NCBI RefSeq assembly: GCF_008843145.1
Contig: NZ_CP030265.1
Location: 157,501-221,500, forward strand
Direction of reading: 5' to 3'
DNA: 64,000 bases
Origin: Skermanella pratensis
Lineage (GTDB): Bacteria > Pseudomonadota > Alphaproteobacteria > Azospirillales > Azospirillaceae
The notes under the pieces were generated by a model. It searched no databases, was not told where the DNA came from, and saw nothing but the letters and a program-made list of their open reading frames with translations. Of this stretch, positions 1-10,241 are shown piece after piece. The translations under genes and the position numbers were made by a program. Position 1 is the first letter of the stretch. Every line of letters starts with the position of its first letter.

Positions 1-77
1 CCACCGTGCGAAGCGACATCGGACATGCCACAGTCAAAGCTCTTCCAGGGGGCTGTTTATCAGATTCGAGAATTCTC

Positions 78-1139
78 ATGAGTGACGATAAGGTCGCGTG
101 GGTCCAATGCGCCAAAGGCATGACCATTTGCCTGGTGGTGTATGGCCATGCCATGTTCGGCGTCGACGCAGCTGTCGGATTGAACCCGACTTACTTCTTC
201 TACAACAATGAATTTTTCAGCCTCTTCAGGATGCCGTTGTTCTTCTTCGTTTCCGGCATCTTCGCGTTTCGCAGCATCGCGCGCCCCCTGGATCAGTTCG
301 TCAACCGGACGGTCCTGCACTTCGTCTATGTGTATCTGGTCTGGTGCGTGATCCAATACACGTTCCGAATACTGACCGGAGGGGTAGGCAACCAGACCAT
401 CGATCCTTATGCGATCCTCCTGATCGCGTATAAGCCGATCAACGTGCTGTGGTTCGTCTATGTCCTGCTGGCCTTCTTCGTCATGACGCGACTTCTGCGT
501 CCGGTTCCCTTCTTCATCGTCCTGTCTTTCGCCGGCGGCTTGGCAGTGGCGCATGTCAATAGCGGGATCTACGTGGTGGACCGCTTCACCAGCAACTACG
601 TCTTCTTCCTGATGGGCTATTACGGCTCGCAGATGATCCTGGAGCGCGCCCGGCAGTTCAGGCTATCGCACGTGACGATCCTGATGCCCCTGTTCATCGC
701 GGTGACGTTCGCCCTGATCTACGCCGACCTCCGTCATGTCCAGATCGTCCGGCTGGGGGTCGTGATGTTCGCCATTTTCGCCATGACGGCGCTGTGCGTC
801 GTCTTGGCTGATCGGAAGCTGGACGGGCTGTTCCGCTACGCCGGCAGCTACTCCCTGCCGATCTTCGTGTCCCACACCATCGCCACCGCGGGATCCCGCG
901 TCGTCTTGTCCAAGTTGGGCCTGGGAGGCAGCCCGGCGCTCTTGGTGATCGGCTCGACCTTGGGCGGCATCATTCTGCCGATCATCCTGACTGAAGTCTG
1001 CGACCGGATCAGGTTCCCGTGGCTGTTCCGCAAGCCCGGTTGGTTCTCCATAAACTTCCGCTCCGACGATCCCCCGGCGCGCACCGCGCCGCCCGGCCCG
1101 ACCAACGGCAGGCTCGCAGACACTTCCGCCCGTTCCTGA
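78..1139 (+). CDS. Acyltransferase family 3 membrane protein
   Basis: Predicted multi-pass inner-membrane acyltransferase of the OafA/OatA/OpgC type, which moves acyl groups onto sugars of surface polysaccharides or similar acceptors. The 353-residue product opens with a helix carrying the family's early histidine (VVYGHAMF, about residues 20-27), then MPLFFFVSGIFAF and about ten hydrophobic segments, ending in a short polar tail rich in Pro and Arg. I chose the ATG at 78 because family members begin just before this first helix; an upstream GTG at position 6 in frame would add 24 unconvincing residues. The acceptor cannot be told from sequence. It converges on the cytochrome c gene, with a hairpin between them. 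Confidence 0.8.
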   Translation: MSDDKVAWVQCAKGMTICLVVYGHAMFGVDAAVGLNPTYFFYNNEFFSLFRMPLFFFVSGIFAFRSIARPLDQFVNRTVLHFVYVYLVWCVIQYTFRILTGGVGNQTIDPYAILLIAYKPINVLWFVYVLLAFFVMTRLLRPVPFFIVLSFAGGLAVAHVNSGIYVVDRFTSNYVFFLMGYYGSQMILERARQFRLSHVTILMPLFIAVTFALIYADLRHVQIVRLGVVMFAIFAMTALCVVLADRKLDGLFRYAGSYSLPIFVSHTIATAGSRVVLSKLGLGGSPALLVIGSTLGGIILPIILTEVCDRIRFPWLFRKPGWFSINFRSDDPPARTAPPGPTNGRLADTSARS

Positions 1140-1163
1140 GCATCGAGCCTGGCGGCAGGGCTT

Positions 1164-1187
1164 CGACCCGGCACGGCGGCCGGGTCG
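1164..1187. terminator. Hairpin between convergent genes
   Basis: Nine-base perfect stem CGACCCGGC / GCCGGGTCG with a six-base loop lies between the acyltransferase stop and the cytochrome c stop. There is no clear T-tract on either side, so it is a possible bidirectional terminator only. Confidence 0.4.
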
Positions 1188-1195
1188 AGGCGTCG

Positions 1196-1591
1196 TCACT
1201 TGGCGGTTTCTGCCTTGAGGTAGGCGATCAGGTTGTTGAGATCGTCGTCCTTGCGGATACCGGCGAAGGCCATCTTGTTCCCCGGAATGAAGCCCTTCGG
1301 GTCCTTCAGGTAATTGGACAGGCTTTCCTCATCCCAGGTGATGTCGGCGTTCTGAATGGCCTCGGAGTATCTGAAACCCTCGACCGACCCGGCCTTGCGG
1401 CCGAACAGCCCGACCAGATGAGGACCGACGCGGTTGGTTTCCTGATCGACCACATGGCATGCGCGGCATTGGTTGAAGACCCTCTTGCCGGCGTCCGCAT
1501 CCTGCGCCCGGGCGGGTCCGGCAGACATCATGGCCGTGGATACGGCGGCGATCATCAGGCAACCGGAACAGGCGGCGAGCAACTTCCTCAT
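1196..1591 (-). CDS. Periplasmic class I cytochrome c (c2-like)
   Basis: Small soluble electron carrier. The 131-residue precursor has a signal peptide (MRKLL... to ARA at about residue 29), then one heme c motif CRACH (Cys42, Cys45, His46), the conserved RVGPHLVGLFGRKAG stretch, and a Met in GNKMAF (Met107) that fits the distal heme ligand. This pattern is typical of alphaproteobacterial cytochrome c2-type proteins moving electrons between the bc1 complex and oxidases. No oxidase gene is adjacent, so the partner is unknown. Confidence 0.88.
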   Translation of the reverse strand: MRKLLAACSGCLMIAAVSTAMMSAGPARAQDADAGKRVFNQCRACHVVDQETNRVGPHLVGLFGRKAGSVEGFRYSEAIQNADITWDEESLSNYLKDPKGFIPGNKMAFAGIRKDDDLNNLIAYLKAETAK

Positions 1592-1765
1592 TACGACGTC
1601 TCCTCAGCAACAACGTGTCCAGAGTCAGCCGCTCCAGGCGGCTGGCATGGTTAGGGTGAACCCCGTGCCAACGTTTTGGGCACCCTTGTTGTTGCCGCGG
1701 AATTGGGGCGAATTTCCGGACCGTGCAACTGGAATATGCCGGCCGGACCGTATCTCGGAGGCGGC

Positions 1766-2755
1766 TCAGACCAGCAGGCTCAGGACCGCCCTGTTGCTGG
1801 CCTGGACGATCGCCAGACCCTGCCGCGCCATCTCCTGGCGGACCTTGAACGCCTGGAAGCGGGCGCTCTCCTTCGTCATGTCGGCGTCCTGTATGGCGCC
1901 CAGCCCGCCTTCCGAGGCGGCGGCGATATCGTTGTTGAAGCTGATGTAGTTCTCGACGCTTCGCAGGTCCTTGAACAGGCCGTTCATCACTCGGCTCAGC
2001 GAATCCTCGAGCTGGGACAGCCGGTACGGACTGCTGCCGCTGTCGTCGATCATGGCAGCGGCCCGGGCTGCGTCGGGAGTCGGAATGACCTGCTGTTCGG
2101 ACGGATAGCCCTGGCCGTTCTGCACCAGGTTCTGCCCGGTGTCGAGGAAGACCTGCCGCCAAGCCTGGGCGATGTCCTCCTTGTTGCGGGCTCCCGCGGT
2201 GCCGTTCGGATCGGTGAATCCGGAAAGGGTAAGGCTTCCGCCGGTCGGGTCCCAGTCGCCGATGGCGGTCTGCCGGCCGTCCACATTGCTCACCACCTTG
2301 TGCGGCGCCGTATAGATGCTGTTGTAGAACTCCCCGTCCGACACCAACGACGTCCCGTCCTTCATCAGGCCGTTGTAGTGGTCCAGGATCTCCGCGGCGA
2401 ACCGCTTGTAGCGGACTTCGTAGTTCTCCCGCTCGACGCCGACCAGCGACGTGTCGGCCAGCTTGACCAGCGTCTTTCGAACCTGCGCGGTCAGCGACGA
2501 CATCACCGAAACGCCCTCGGTCGTGCGGTAGATCGAGTCCTTGGTGGCGTTGAGCCGCTCGTTCACCGCGTTGATCGCCTTGACGTTGGTGTCGATCCGG
2601 ATGGACACGGCGAAGGCCGCGCCGTCGGTGTACGCGTCGACGATGCTCCTGCCGGTCGCCAGCCGCGCCTCGGCCGCCTTCGTATACTCCGATGCCATGC
2701 TGAGCGATCGCAGCGCCGTCATCTGGACGGCATTGGTATGGATCGAGAGCGACAT
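1766..2755 (-). CDS. Flagellin family protein (orphan)
   Basis: A 329-residue flagellin with the conserved helical N-terminus (MSLSIHTNAVQMTALRSL) and C-terminus (ending QASNRAVLSLL), which pair in the filament core; the middle is variable. No signal peptide is expected because flagellins are exported by the flagellar type III apparatus. No other flagellar gene lies in the window, so it is an unlinked flagellin copy. Length is below that of enteric flagellins but normal for alphaproteobacteria. The upstream region carries stacked hairpins that overlap a possible sigma-54 promoter, in keeping with sigma-54 control of flagellins in Caulobacter. Confidence 0.85.
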   Translation of the reverse strand: MSLSIHTNAVQMTALRSLSMASEYTKAAEARLATGRSIVDAYTDGAAFAVSIRIDTNVKAINAVNERLNATKDSIYRTTEGVSVMSSLTAQVRKTLVKLADTSLVGVERENYEVRYKRFAAEILDHYNGLMKDGTSLVSDGEFYNSIYTAPHKVVSNVDGRQTAIGDWDPTGGSLTLSGFTDPNGTAGARNKEDIAQAWRQVFLDTGQNLVQNGQGYPSEQQVIPTPDAARAAAMIDDSGSSPYRLSQLEDSLSRVMNGLFKDLRSVENYISFNNDIAAASEGGLGAIQDADMTKESARFQAFKVRQEMARQGLAIVQASNRAVLSLLV

Positions 2756-2824
2756 GGCGAAGCCTCCGAGCTTCTCTGCTGACCGCCGGCCGGAAGAAAT
2801 TTCCTACGGGCAGGATTCTCCTGA

Positions 2825-2854
2825 GGGCAATTCTTGCCCCAGGCAATTTTTGCC
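2825..2854. repeat. Two adjacent perfect hairpins
   Basis: GGGCAA-TTC-TTGCCC (2825-2839) is followed two bases later by GGCAA-TTT-TTGCC (2842-2854). Both have three-base loops. They sit between the hydroxylase stop and the flagellin start, so they could end the hydroxylase transcript or shape the flagellin leader. Confidence 0.7.
2827..2841 (-). promoter_or_regulatory. Candidate sigma-54 promoter for flagellin
   Basis: Read on the minus strand the site is TGGGGCAAGAATTGC: GG and GC are ten bases apart, as a -24/-12 element requires, and TTGC matches the -12 box. A start about 12 bases on would leave a leader near 60 bases. The same bases also form hairpins, so the match could be coincidence. 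Confidence 0.4.
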
Positions 2855-2921
2855 TCCCAAGCCTTAAGGGTTGGTAAATGAAGCCCGGCGCTGCGCGGTT
2901 GCCGCACTTGCGGCGAGAGCC

Positions 2922-4187
2922 CTACAGGGGTTCGCCGCGGATCATGCGGGGAAGCTCGCCGACCATCCCCATGGCGTGCCGCATGAAGAATTTCTTGAGC
3001 GGGGGCATCCGGTTCACCGCCGCCATGCCGATGTCGCGCGCCAGCTTCAGCGGCCCGAAATCGTTGGAGAAGAGGCGCGTCAGCAGGTCGGTCACGGTGA
3101 TCAGCGTCAGGTTGTCGAACCGGCGCCAGCGCTGATAGCGCGCCAGCGGTTCCATCCCGCCGACATCGAGGCCGAGCCGGTGGGTGTCGACGATCACCTC
3201 GGCCAGCGCCGCCACGTCGCGCAGGCCCATGTTCAGACCCTGGCCCGCGATCGGGTGCATCGCGTGCGCCGCCTCGCCGGCCAGCGCCAGGCGCTGCGCG
3301 ACGTAGCGTTCGGCGTGGAGCACCGACAGCGGCCAGGCCGACCGCTTGGTCACCACCCGGACAGGTCCCAGCCAAGTGCCGACCCGCCGCTGAATCTCGG
3401 CGGTGAAGGCCTCGTCCGACAGGCCCATGTAGGTCGGCACCAGGGACTTCCGCTCGCTCCAGACGATCGACGAGCGGTTGCCGGTCAACGGCAGGATCGC
3501 GAAGGGGCCGCCGGGCAGGAATTTCTCGACCGCGACGCCGCCGTGGGGCAGATCGTGGGCGATGTTGCAGATCATGGCGCTCTGGTCGTAGGCCCAGGTC
3601 GTCACGTTGATGCCGGCCGACCTGCGGCAGAGCGAATTCCTGCCGTCGGCGCCGATCACCAGCTTCGCCGTCACGGTCCGTCCGTCGGCCAGGACGACCT
3701 TCGCCGCGCGGGCGTCGCGCTCGATCCGGGTGACGGCTGCCGGGGCGATGTGACGCAGGCCAGGCAGTTCGGCCACGCGGGCGAACAGGGCCCGGCGGAT
3801 GACGATGTTGTCCGCGATCCAGCCGAACGGGCCGATGCCGACGTCCTGGTGGTCGTAGTGGAGGAACAGGGGCGACTCCTGGTCCACCACCCGGATATCC
3901 AGGATCGGCTCGGCGTCGCCGGCCATGTGGCGCCAGACCCCGGCGCCGTCCAGCACCTGCTTGGAGCAGAAGGCGAGCGCGGTCGTCCGGCCGTCGAAGT
4001 CCGTCTCCATCTGGCTGGGCGGAGTATCGCGGTCCAGGCATACCACCGGCACGCCGGCAGTCGCCAGAGCCGCGGCCAGGGTCAGGCCGGCCAAGCCGCC
4101 GCCCACGATCACCACCTCCGTCGTCAGGTCGGCGGAGTCGGTGGTTTGTGCGGCCGCCACGGGCCGTACGGGATCTGATATGGTCAT
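2922..4187 (-). CDS. ubiH: UbiH/UbiF/COQ6-type FAD-dependent hydroxylase
   Basis: Flavin monooxygenase that hydroxylates the aromatic ring during ubiquinone synthesis; the exact ring position cannot be assigned. The 421-residue protein has an N-terminal FAD dinucleotide motif (VIVGGGLAGLTLA, about residues 23-35), a central LVIGADGRNS (the family GADG motif), and GEAAHAMHPIAGQGLNMGLRD near the C-terminal third, the family signature that contacts FAD phosphate. I placed the start at the ATG giving MTISDPV; an upstream ATG at 4283 would add 32 residues before the FAD motif. It is divergent from the PII gene, an order I recall from Azospirillum glnZ. Confidence 0.87.
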   Translation of the reverse strand: MTISDPVRPVAAAQTTDSADLTTEVVIVGGGLAGLTLAAALATAGVPVVCLDRDTPPSQMETDFDGRTTALAFCSKQVLDGAGVWRHMAGDAEPILDIRVVDQESPLFLHYDHQDVGIGPFGWIADNIVIRRALFARVAELPGLRHIAPAAVTRIERDARAAKVVLADGRTVTAKLVIGADGRNSLCRRSAGINVTTWAYDQSAMICNIAHDLPHGGVAVEKFLPGGPFAILPLTGNRSSIVWSERKSLVPTYMGLSDEAFTAEIQRRVGTWLGPVRVVTKRSAWPLSVLHAERYVAQRLALAGEAAHAMHPIAGQGLNMGLRDVAALAEVIVDTHRLGLDVGGMEPLARYQRWRRFDNLTLITVTDLLTRLFSNDFGPLKLARDIGMAAVNRMPPLKKFFMRHAMGMVGELPRMIRGEPL

Positions 4188-4355
4188 GTCCTTGAAAATC
4201 GTCCTGCCCGAACCGGATGTCCAGCGTGTCTTTATGGCGCAGCCGGCCCTTATTTGCTCAAAAAACGGGCGTACCTCGCCCATGATTCAAGCAGACACTC
4301 CGAAAGCCATAGGCAAAGGGCTGCCGCCGTGCGACTTTTGCGGCAGATCTTCATC

Positions 4356-4370
4356 CGGCATGCTTCTTGA
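4356..4370 (+). promoter_or_regulatory. Candidate sigma-54 promoter for glnZ
   Basis: CGGCATGCTTCTTGA fits the -24/-12 consensus with GG correctly spaced from TTG; the final C of the -12 GC is A here, a real weakness. It lies about 118 bases before the PII start. Azospirillum glnZ is known to use an NtrC/sigma-54 promoter. I saw no convincing NtrC sites upstream. Confidence 0.45.
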
Positions 4371-4826
<456 letters not shown>

Positions 4827-4874
4827 GCAGGGCGACCGTCCCGCCGGTGTTCCACGAGCGGGTCGGGGTGGGGT

Positions 4875-4910
4875 GGCCCGGCGGAATGGCAGTTCCGCCG
4901 GGCCTTCTTT
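4875..4910 (+). terminator. Rho-independent terminator after glnZ
   Basis: Perfect 12-bp stem GGCCCGGCGGAA / TTCCGCCGGGCC (4875-4886 and 4893-4904) with a six-base loop, followed by TTCTTT. It isolates glnZ from the aminotransferase gene. Confidence 0.9.
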
Positions 4911-4991
4911 ATGCGAGGCCCCCGCTTGTACGCGCGGCATGCCGCCGCTACACTCGTTTACGTTTTGTACGAACCTCCGGGATCGACCGGC

Positions 4992-6218
<1,227 letters not shown>

Positions 6219-6266
6219 ACCTGACCCGGCAAGACCCGCGCAGCACCCAGGAAGAGCAAGGTCCCC

Positions 6267-8936
6267 ATGGCGTCCCGTACCGCCGCATCAAGTTCCGCCG
6301 CCCAGTCCGGCGGCATTTCCGGTGGACGATCCACCGCCGGCCGCGGTTCCGCCGACAGGGCGGGCACCGGACGGACCGCCGCCGGGGCGTCCGGCGGCCG
6401 GGCTGCCGGCGGCCGCGCCGGCAAGGCGCCGCTGCTGCCTCCGGCGGTTCGGGACTTCATCCGGCAACGGGCGGTCGAGGGCGCCGGCCTGACCCTGACC
6501 TCGATCGGCCTGCTGCTCGTCCTGGTGCTGCTGACCTACGACCGGGGCGACCCTTCCTGGAACACCGCGGTCAACCCGGAAGCCAACCCGAAGATCGGCA
6601 ACGTGCTCGGCCTGCCCGGCGCCTATGTTGCCGACCTTCTGATGCAGTGGCTGGGCGTGGCCTCGTACCTTCTGGGCGGCATCGTCATGGCCTGGGGCCT
6701 GCGGATCATGAGCCACCGGGGGCTGAGCCGGGTCGTGCTGCGCGTCCTGATGACGGTCGCCGGCGTGCTGACCGCCTCGATCTTCTTCGCCCAGGTCCCG
6801 GCCTTCCCCGGATGGCAGCTCACCCATGGCCATCTCGGCGGCACCGCCGGGGAAGTCCTGCTGACGGCGCTTTCCAGACTGACCGGCGGGCTGATTGAGG
6901 GGCTGGACCGGCCCCTGCTCGCGACGATCGGGGGCGGCGTCTCGGTCGTCTCGGTCATCGTCGCCCTCGGCCTCTCGCTGCGCGACTGGCGTGACGGCGC
7001 CCGCAGCGTGGGCTGGGCCGTCGGCGCCGCCGGCCGCGGCGCCCGGGAGGCCGGCGGCATGGCCGGGCAGGCGGCGCGCGACGCCTCCGGCCTGCTGCGC
7101 AACCACCCGCGCCTGGACGGCCGGGCGGGGTTGGCGGCGCTGTTCGGCTTCGGTCGCTCGCGGGAGGAGGACGAGGCGGATGCCGGCGCTCCCCCGCCCC
7201 GGCCCAGGCCCGCGCGCGGCGTCCGCAAGCCGCCGCGCCTGAACGACGTGGAAGCCGGCGATCCGGAAAGCGGCACCGATCCCGGGGAAGAGGATTCCGA
7301 GACCGCTCCTAAGCCGCCCAGGCCGGTTTCCGTGGTCAAGCCCCTGTCCGGGCCGAAGCCCGCGGCCGGGAAGGCGTCCGGCCAGCGCGAGCCGATGCTG
7401 GAGCTGTTGCCGGAAACCGACTACGAGCTGCCGCCCCTGGACCTGCTCCAGGAACCCGATCCCTCGGCCAAGCCCAGCGCGCTCGACGACGACGCCCTGC
7501 GGCAGAACGCGGTCTTGCTGGAAGGGGTGCTCGGCGATTTCGGTGTCCGCGGCGAGATCCAGAAGGTCCACCCCGGCCCGGTGGTCACCCTGTACGAGCT
7601 GGAGCCGGCACCCGGCACCAAGTCGTCCCGGGTCATCGGGCTGGCCGACGACATCGCGCGGTCGATGAGCGCCGTCTCGGTCCGGGTCGCCGTGGTCCCG
7701 GGCCGCAACGTGATCGGCATCGAGTTGCCCAACGCCCGGCGGGAGATGGTGCTGCTGCGCGAGCTGCTGGCGGCGGAAAGCTACGAACGGTCCGCCGCCA
7801 AGCTGGCCCTTGTGCTCGGAAAGGACATCGGCGGCCAGCCCGTGATCGCCGACCTCGCCCGCTTCCCGCACCTGCTGGTCGCCGGCACCACCGGGTCGGG
7901 CAAGTCGGTCGCGATCAACACCATGATCCTGTCGCTGCTGTACCGCCTGCCGCCGGACAAGTGCCGCTTCATCATGATCGACCCCAAGATGCTGGAGCTG
8001 TCGATCTACGAGGGCATCCCGCACCTGCTGACGCCGGTGGTGACCGACCCGAAGAAGGCGGTGGTGGCCTTGAAATGGACCGTGCGCGAGATGGAGAGCC
8101 GCTACCGCTCCATGTCCAAGCTCGGCGTCCGCAACATCGAGGGTTACAACGCCCGGCTTCGCGAGGCCAAGAAGAACAACGAGGTGCTGACCCGCCGGGT
8201 GCAGACCGGGTTCGACCCCGACACCGGCAAGCCGATCTTCGAGGACCAGCCGATCGACCTGACTGAACTGCCCTACATCGTGGTGGTGGTGGACGAGATG
8301 GCCGACCTGATGCTGGTGGCGGGCAAGGACATCGAGGCGGCGATACAGCGTCTGGCGCAGATGGCGCGCGCGGCCGGCATCCACCTGATCATGGCGACCC
8401 AGCGGCCCTCGGTCGACGTGATCACCGGCACGATCAAGGCCAACTTCCCGACCCGCATCAGCTTCCAGGTCACCAGCAAGATCGACAGCCGCACCATCCT
8501 GGGCGAACAGGGCGCCGAGCAGCTTCTCGGCCAGGGCGACATGCTCTACATGGCCGGCGGCGGCCGCATCACCCGCGTCCACGGCCCCTTCGTGCGCGAC
8601 GACGAGGTCGAGCATGTGGTGAGCTTCCTGCGCAGCCAGGGCGAGCCCAACTACATGGAGTCGATCACCGAGGACGAGGAGGAACTCTCCGGCGGCGGCT
8701 TCGACGACGACGCGGGCGGGCGGCCCGGATCGGGCGACGAACTCTACGACAAGGCGGTGGCATTGGTGCTGCGCGAGCGCAAATGCTCCACCAGCTTCGT
8801 CCAGCGCCATCTCCAGATAGGCTACAACAAGGCCGCCCGGCTGGTCGAACGCATGGAGCAGGAGGGCGTCGTCAGCCAAGCCAACCATGTCGGCAAGCGC
8901 GAGGTGCTCGGCCGCTCCGACGAGGCGGAGGAATAG
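6267..8936 (+). CDS. ftsK: DNA translocase FtsK
   Basis: Septum-anchored ATP-driven DNA pump that aligns the chromosome dimer-resolution site and clears the terminus from the closing septum. The 889 residues show: a Ser/Ala/Gly-rich leader of about 65 residues, four or five membrane helices (about 75-235), a low-complexity Pro/acidic linker, then the RecA-like motor with Walker A GTTGSGKS (540-547), Walker [13 protein letters not shown], and a C-terminal winged-helix gamma domain ([21 protein letters not shown] onward) that reads KOPS-like DNA. The unusually GC-rich leader could mean the true start is a little later. lolA follows closely. Confidence 0.95.
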   Translation: MASRTAASSSAAQSGGISGGRSTAGRGSADRAGTGRTAAGASGGRAAGGRAGKAPLLPPAVRDFIRQRAVEGAGLTLTSIGLLLVLVLLTYDRGDPSWNTAVNPEANPKIGNVLGLPGAYVADLLMQWLGVASYLLGGIVMAWGLRIMSHRGLSRVVLRVLMTVAGVLTASIFFAQVPAFPGWQLTHGHLGGTAGEVLLTALSRLTGGLIEGLDRPLLATIGGGVSVVSVIVALGLSLRDWRDGARSVGWAVGAAGRGAREAGGMAGQAARDASGLLRNHPRLDGRAGLAALFGFGRSREEDEADAGAPPPRPRPARGVRKPPRLNDVEAGDPESGTDPGEEDSETAPKPPRPVSVVKPLSGPKPAAGKASGQREPMLELLPETDYELPPLDLLQEPDPSAKPSALDDDALRQNAVLLEGVLGDFGVRGEIQKVHPGPVVTLYELEPAPGTKSSRVIGLADDIARSMSAVSVRVAVVPGRNVIGIELPNARREMVLLRELLAAESYERSAAKLALVLGKDIGGQPVIADLARFPHLLVAGTTGSGKSVAINTMILSLLYRLPPDKCRFIMIDPKMLELSIYEGIPHLLTPVVTDPKKAVVALKWTVREMESRYRSMSKLGVRNIEGYNARLREAKKNNEVLTRRVQTGFDPDTGKPIFEDQPIDLTELPYIVVVVDEMADLMLVAGKDIEAAIQRLAQMARAAGIHLIMATQRPSVDVITGTIKANFPTRISFQVTSKIDSRTILGEQGAEQLLGQGDMLYMAGGGRITRVHGPFVRDDEVEHVVSFLRSQGEPNYMESITEDEEELSGGGFDDDAGGRPGSGDELYDKAVALVLRERKCSTSFVQRHLQIGYNKAARLVERMEQEGVVSQANHVGKREVLGRSDEAEE

Positions 8937-9014
8937 GGCGGGAACCGCGGGCGTTTGCGAAAAAGCCCCCTTGCCGCCCTTTTTCGGCCCCGGCGGATGA
9001 GCATATCTTGGAGC

Positions 9015-9656
9015 ATGAAAGCCTTGCTACGCCCCCTCGTGCTTGCCGCCGGCCTCGCCCTCGCGCCGCTGGCAGCCCCTTCGATCCTCCACGCCGCGCC
9101 GGCAGCCGGCGTTACCCAGGCGCAGAAGGAAGACATCGCCCGGATCGAGCAGTATCTCGACGGCGTCAGGACGCTGAAGTCCGACTTCGTCCAGGCCGGA
9201 GGCGACGGTTCACTGGTCAGGGGCACCCTCTGGCTGTCGCGGCCCAACAAGATGCGGCTGGAATACGAACCGCCAATCCGGAACTTCATCGTGGCCGATG
9301 GGTGGTTCGTCTTCTATTGGGATGACGAGCTGAAGCAGCAGAGCAGCGCCCCGATCGGCTCCACCATGGCCGACATCATCCTGCGCGACAAGCTGCGCCT
9401 GAGCGGCGACATCACCGTCACCGACTTCGTGCGGGAGGCCAACGTCATCGAGGTCTCCGTGGTGCAAACCAGCGAATCGGGCGCCGGCACGCTGACGCTG
9501 GTGTTCGAGGACGCGCCGCTGCGGCTGCGCAAGTGGCGCATCGTCGATCCCCAGGGGTTGACCACCGAAGTGGCCTTGCTCAACCCCCAGGTGGGCGTCC
9601 AGTTCGACCGCGACCTGTTCATCTTCCGCGAACCGCCCTCGACCCGGCGGGATTGA
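9015..9656 (+). CDS. lolA: Outer-membrane lipoprotein carrier LolA
   Basis: Periplasmic chaperone that takes lipoproteins from LolCDE to the outer membrane. The 213-residue product has a signal peptide ending near LHAAPAAG and the LolA pattern: IEQYLDGVRTLKSDFVQ, GTLWLSRPNKMRLEYEPP, DGWFVFYWDDEL, then antiparallel strands and a C-terminal VALLNPQVGVQFDRDLFIF. Start at the ATG preceded by TTGGAG; an in-frame ATG at 8997 would add six residues. It is 78 bases from ftsK, the usual alphaproteobacterial ftsK-lolA order, and probably cotranscribed. Confidence 0.9.
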   Translation: MKALLRPLVLAAGLALAPLAAPSILHAAPAAGVTQAQKEDIARIEQYLDGVRTLKSDFVQAGGDGSLVRGTLWLSRPNKMRLEYEPPIRNFIVADGWFVFYWDDELKQQSSAPIGSTMADIILRDKLRLSGDITVTDFVREANVIEVSVVQTSESGAGTLTLVFEDAPLRLRKWRIVDPQGLTTEVALLNPQVGVQFDRDLFIFREPPSTRRD

Positions 9657-9796
9657 CGTCCGTTCGGGGCGCGACATCCATGTTTGCTTGACGCCGTCCG
9701 AATAACTGGACGCCCGGCATCCGGCCACCGGGCACCCGCGGCAGGGGACCTGCGATAAACCCTGCCGTTTCGCATACTTAAGTTTTAATCCTTTGG

Positions 9797-9812
9797 TGGC
9801 ATGTCCGTTGCA
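9797..9812 (+). promoter_or_regulatory. Near-perfect sigma-54 promoter
   Basis: TGGCATGTCCGTTGCA matches the -24/-12 consensus TGGCACG-N4-TTGCW at all fixed positions but one (T for C at position 6). Transcription should start near 9823, giving a 65-base leader before the glycine-rich gene at 9888. This is the strongest sigma-54 match I saw in the window. Confidence 0.75.
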
Positions 9813-9887
9813 GTGAAGCTTCTGCCAGCGGGGAACGAACCGGTACACGGCCAGTCCCCGAAAACGTCGGATAACAGGAGAGTCTTC

Positions 9888-10163
9888 ATGGCAATGAGCG
9901 GAATTCCGGGCGGCGCGTCGGTCGGCGTCGAGCAGAGCGGCAAGGGCGGCGGCGAGGCCGTCGGCCATTCGGGAAGTGCTTCGGGCGCCTTCGGCGGGGC
10001 TGGAAGCGGCGGCGGCATGGCCATGGGCGGCATGGGCGGCGGTTTCGCGACCGGCGGCATGGGATCGGGCGGCGACGCGACCTCCGACTCCTCTGCGTAC
10101 GGCGCGCTGGGCGGCGACGTCAGCGACAATACGTCGATCCAGAACCTGACGATCAATTCCTGA
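9888..10163 (+). CDS. Glycine-rich small protein, unknown function
   Basis: A 91-residue protein with no recognised family. The middle is low complexity, rich in Gly, Ser, Ala and Met (GSGGGMAMGGMGGGFATGGMGSGG), and the tail changes to a polar stretch ending DNTSIQNLTINS. No signal peptide, membrane helix or cysteine is visible. The ATG at 9888 is set by an AACAGGAG ribosome site; a longer reading from 9801 would begin inside the sigma-54 promoter and is rejected. The promoter implies control by an enhancer-binding protein, as for nitrogen or flagellar genes. The composition suggests a structural or secreted filament protein, but this is speculation. Confidence 0.65.
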   Translation: MAMSGIPGGASVGVEQSGKGGGEAVGHSGSASGAFGGAGSGGGMAMGGMGGGFATGGMGSGGDATSDSSAYGALGGDVSDNTSIQNLTINS

Positions 10164-10241
10164 TCGGCATTCTCCCGATGGGAAGCCGGGACTGCAGGAG
10201 GCCGACGTGCTCTCCTCGCGGTTCCGGCTCCCCGTCGGACC

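Noticed and set aside
4327-4341. Another sigma-54 match before glnZ (ending TTTTGC)
   Set aside because: The -24 position lacks GG; the site at 4356 fits better.
6288-8888. Long open frame (866 codons) on the minus strand across ftsK
   Set aside because: Mirror of the FtsK gene in a GC-rich region; its residues are His/Gln/Arg/Gly-biased and match no family.
9801-9887. Longer start for the glycine-rich protein
   Set aside because: The ATG lies inside the sigma-54 promoter and would be upstream of the transcript start.
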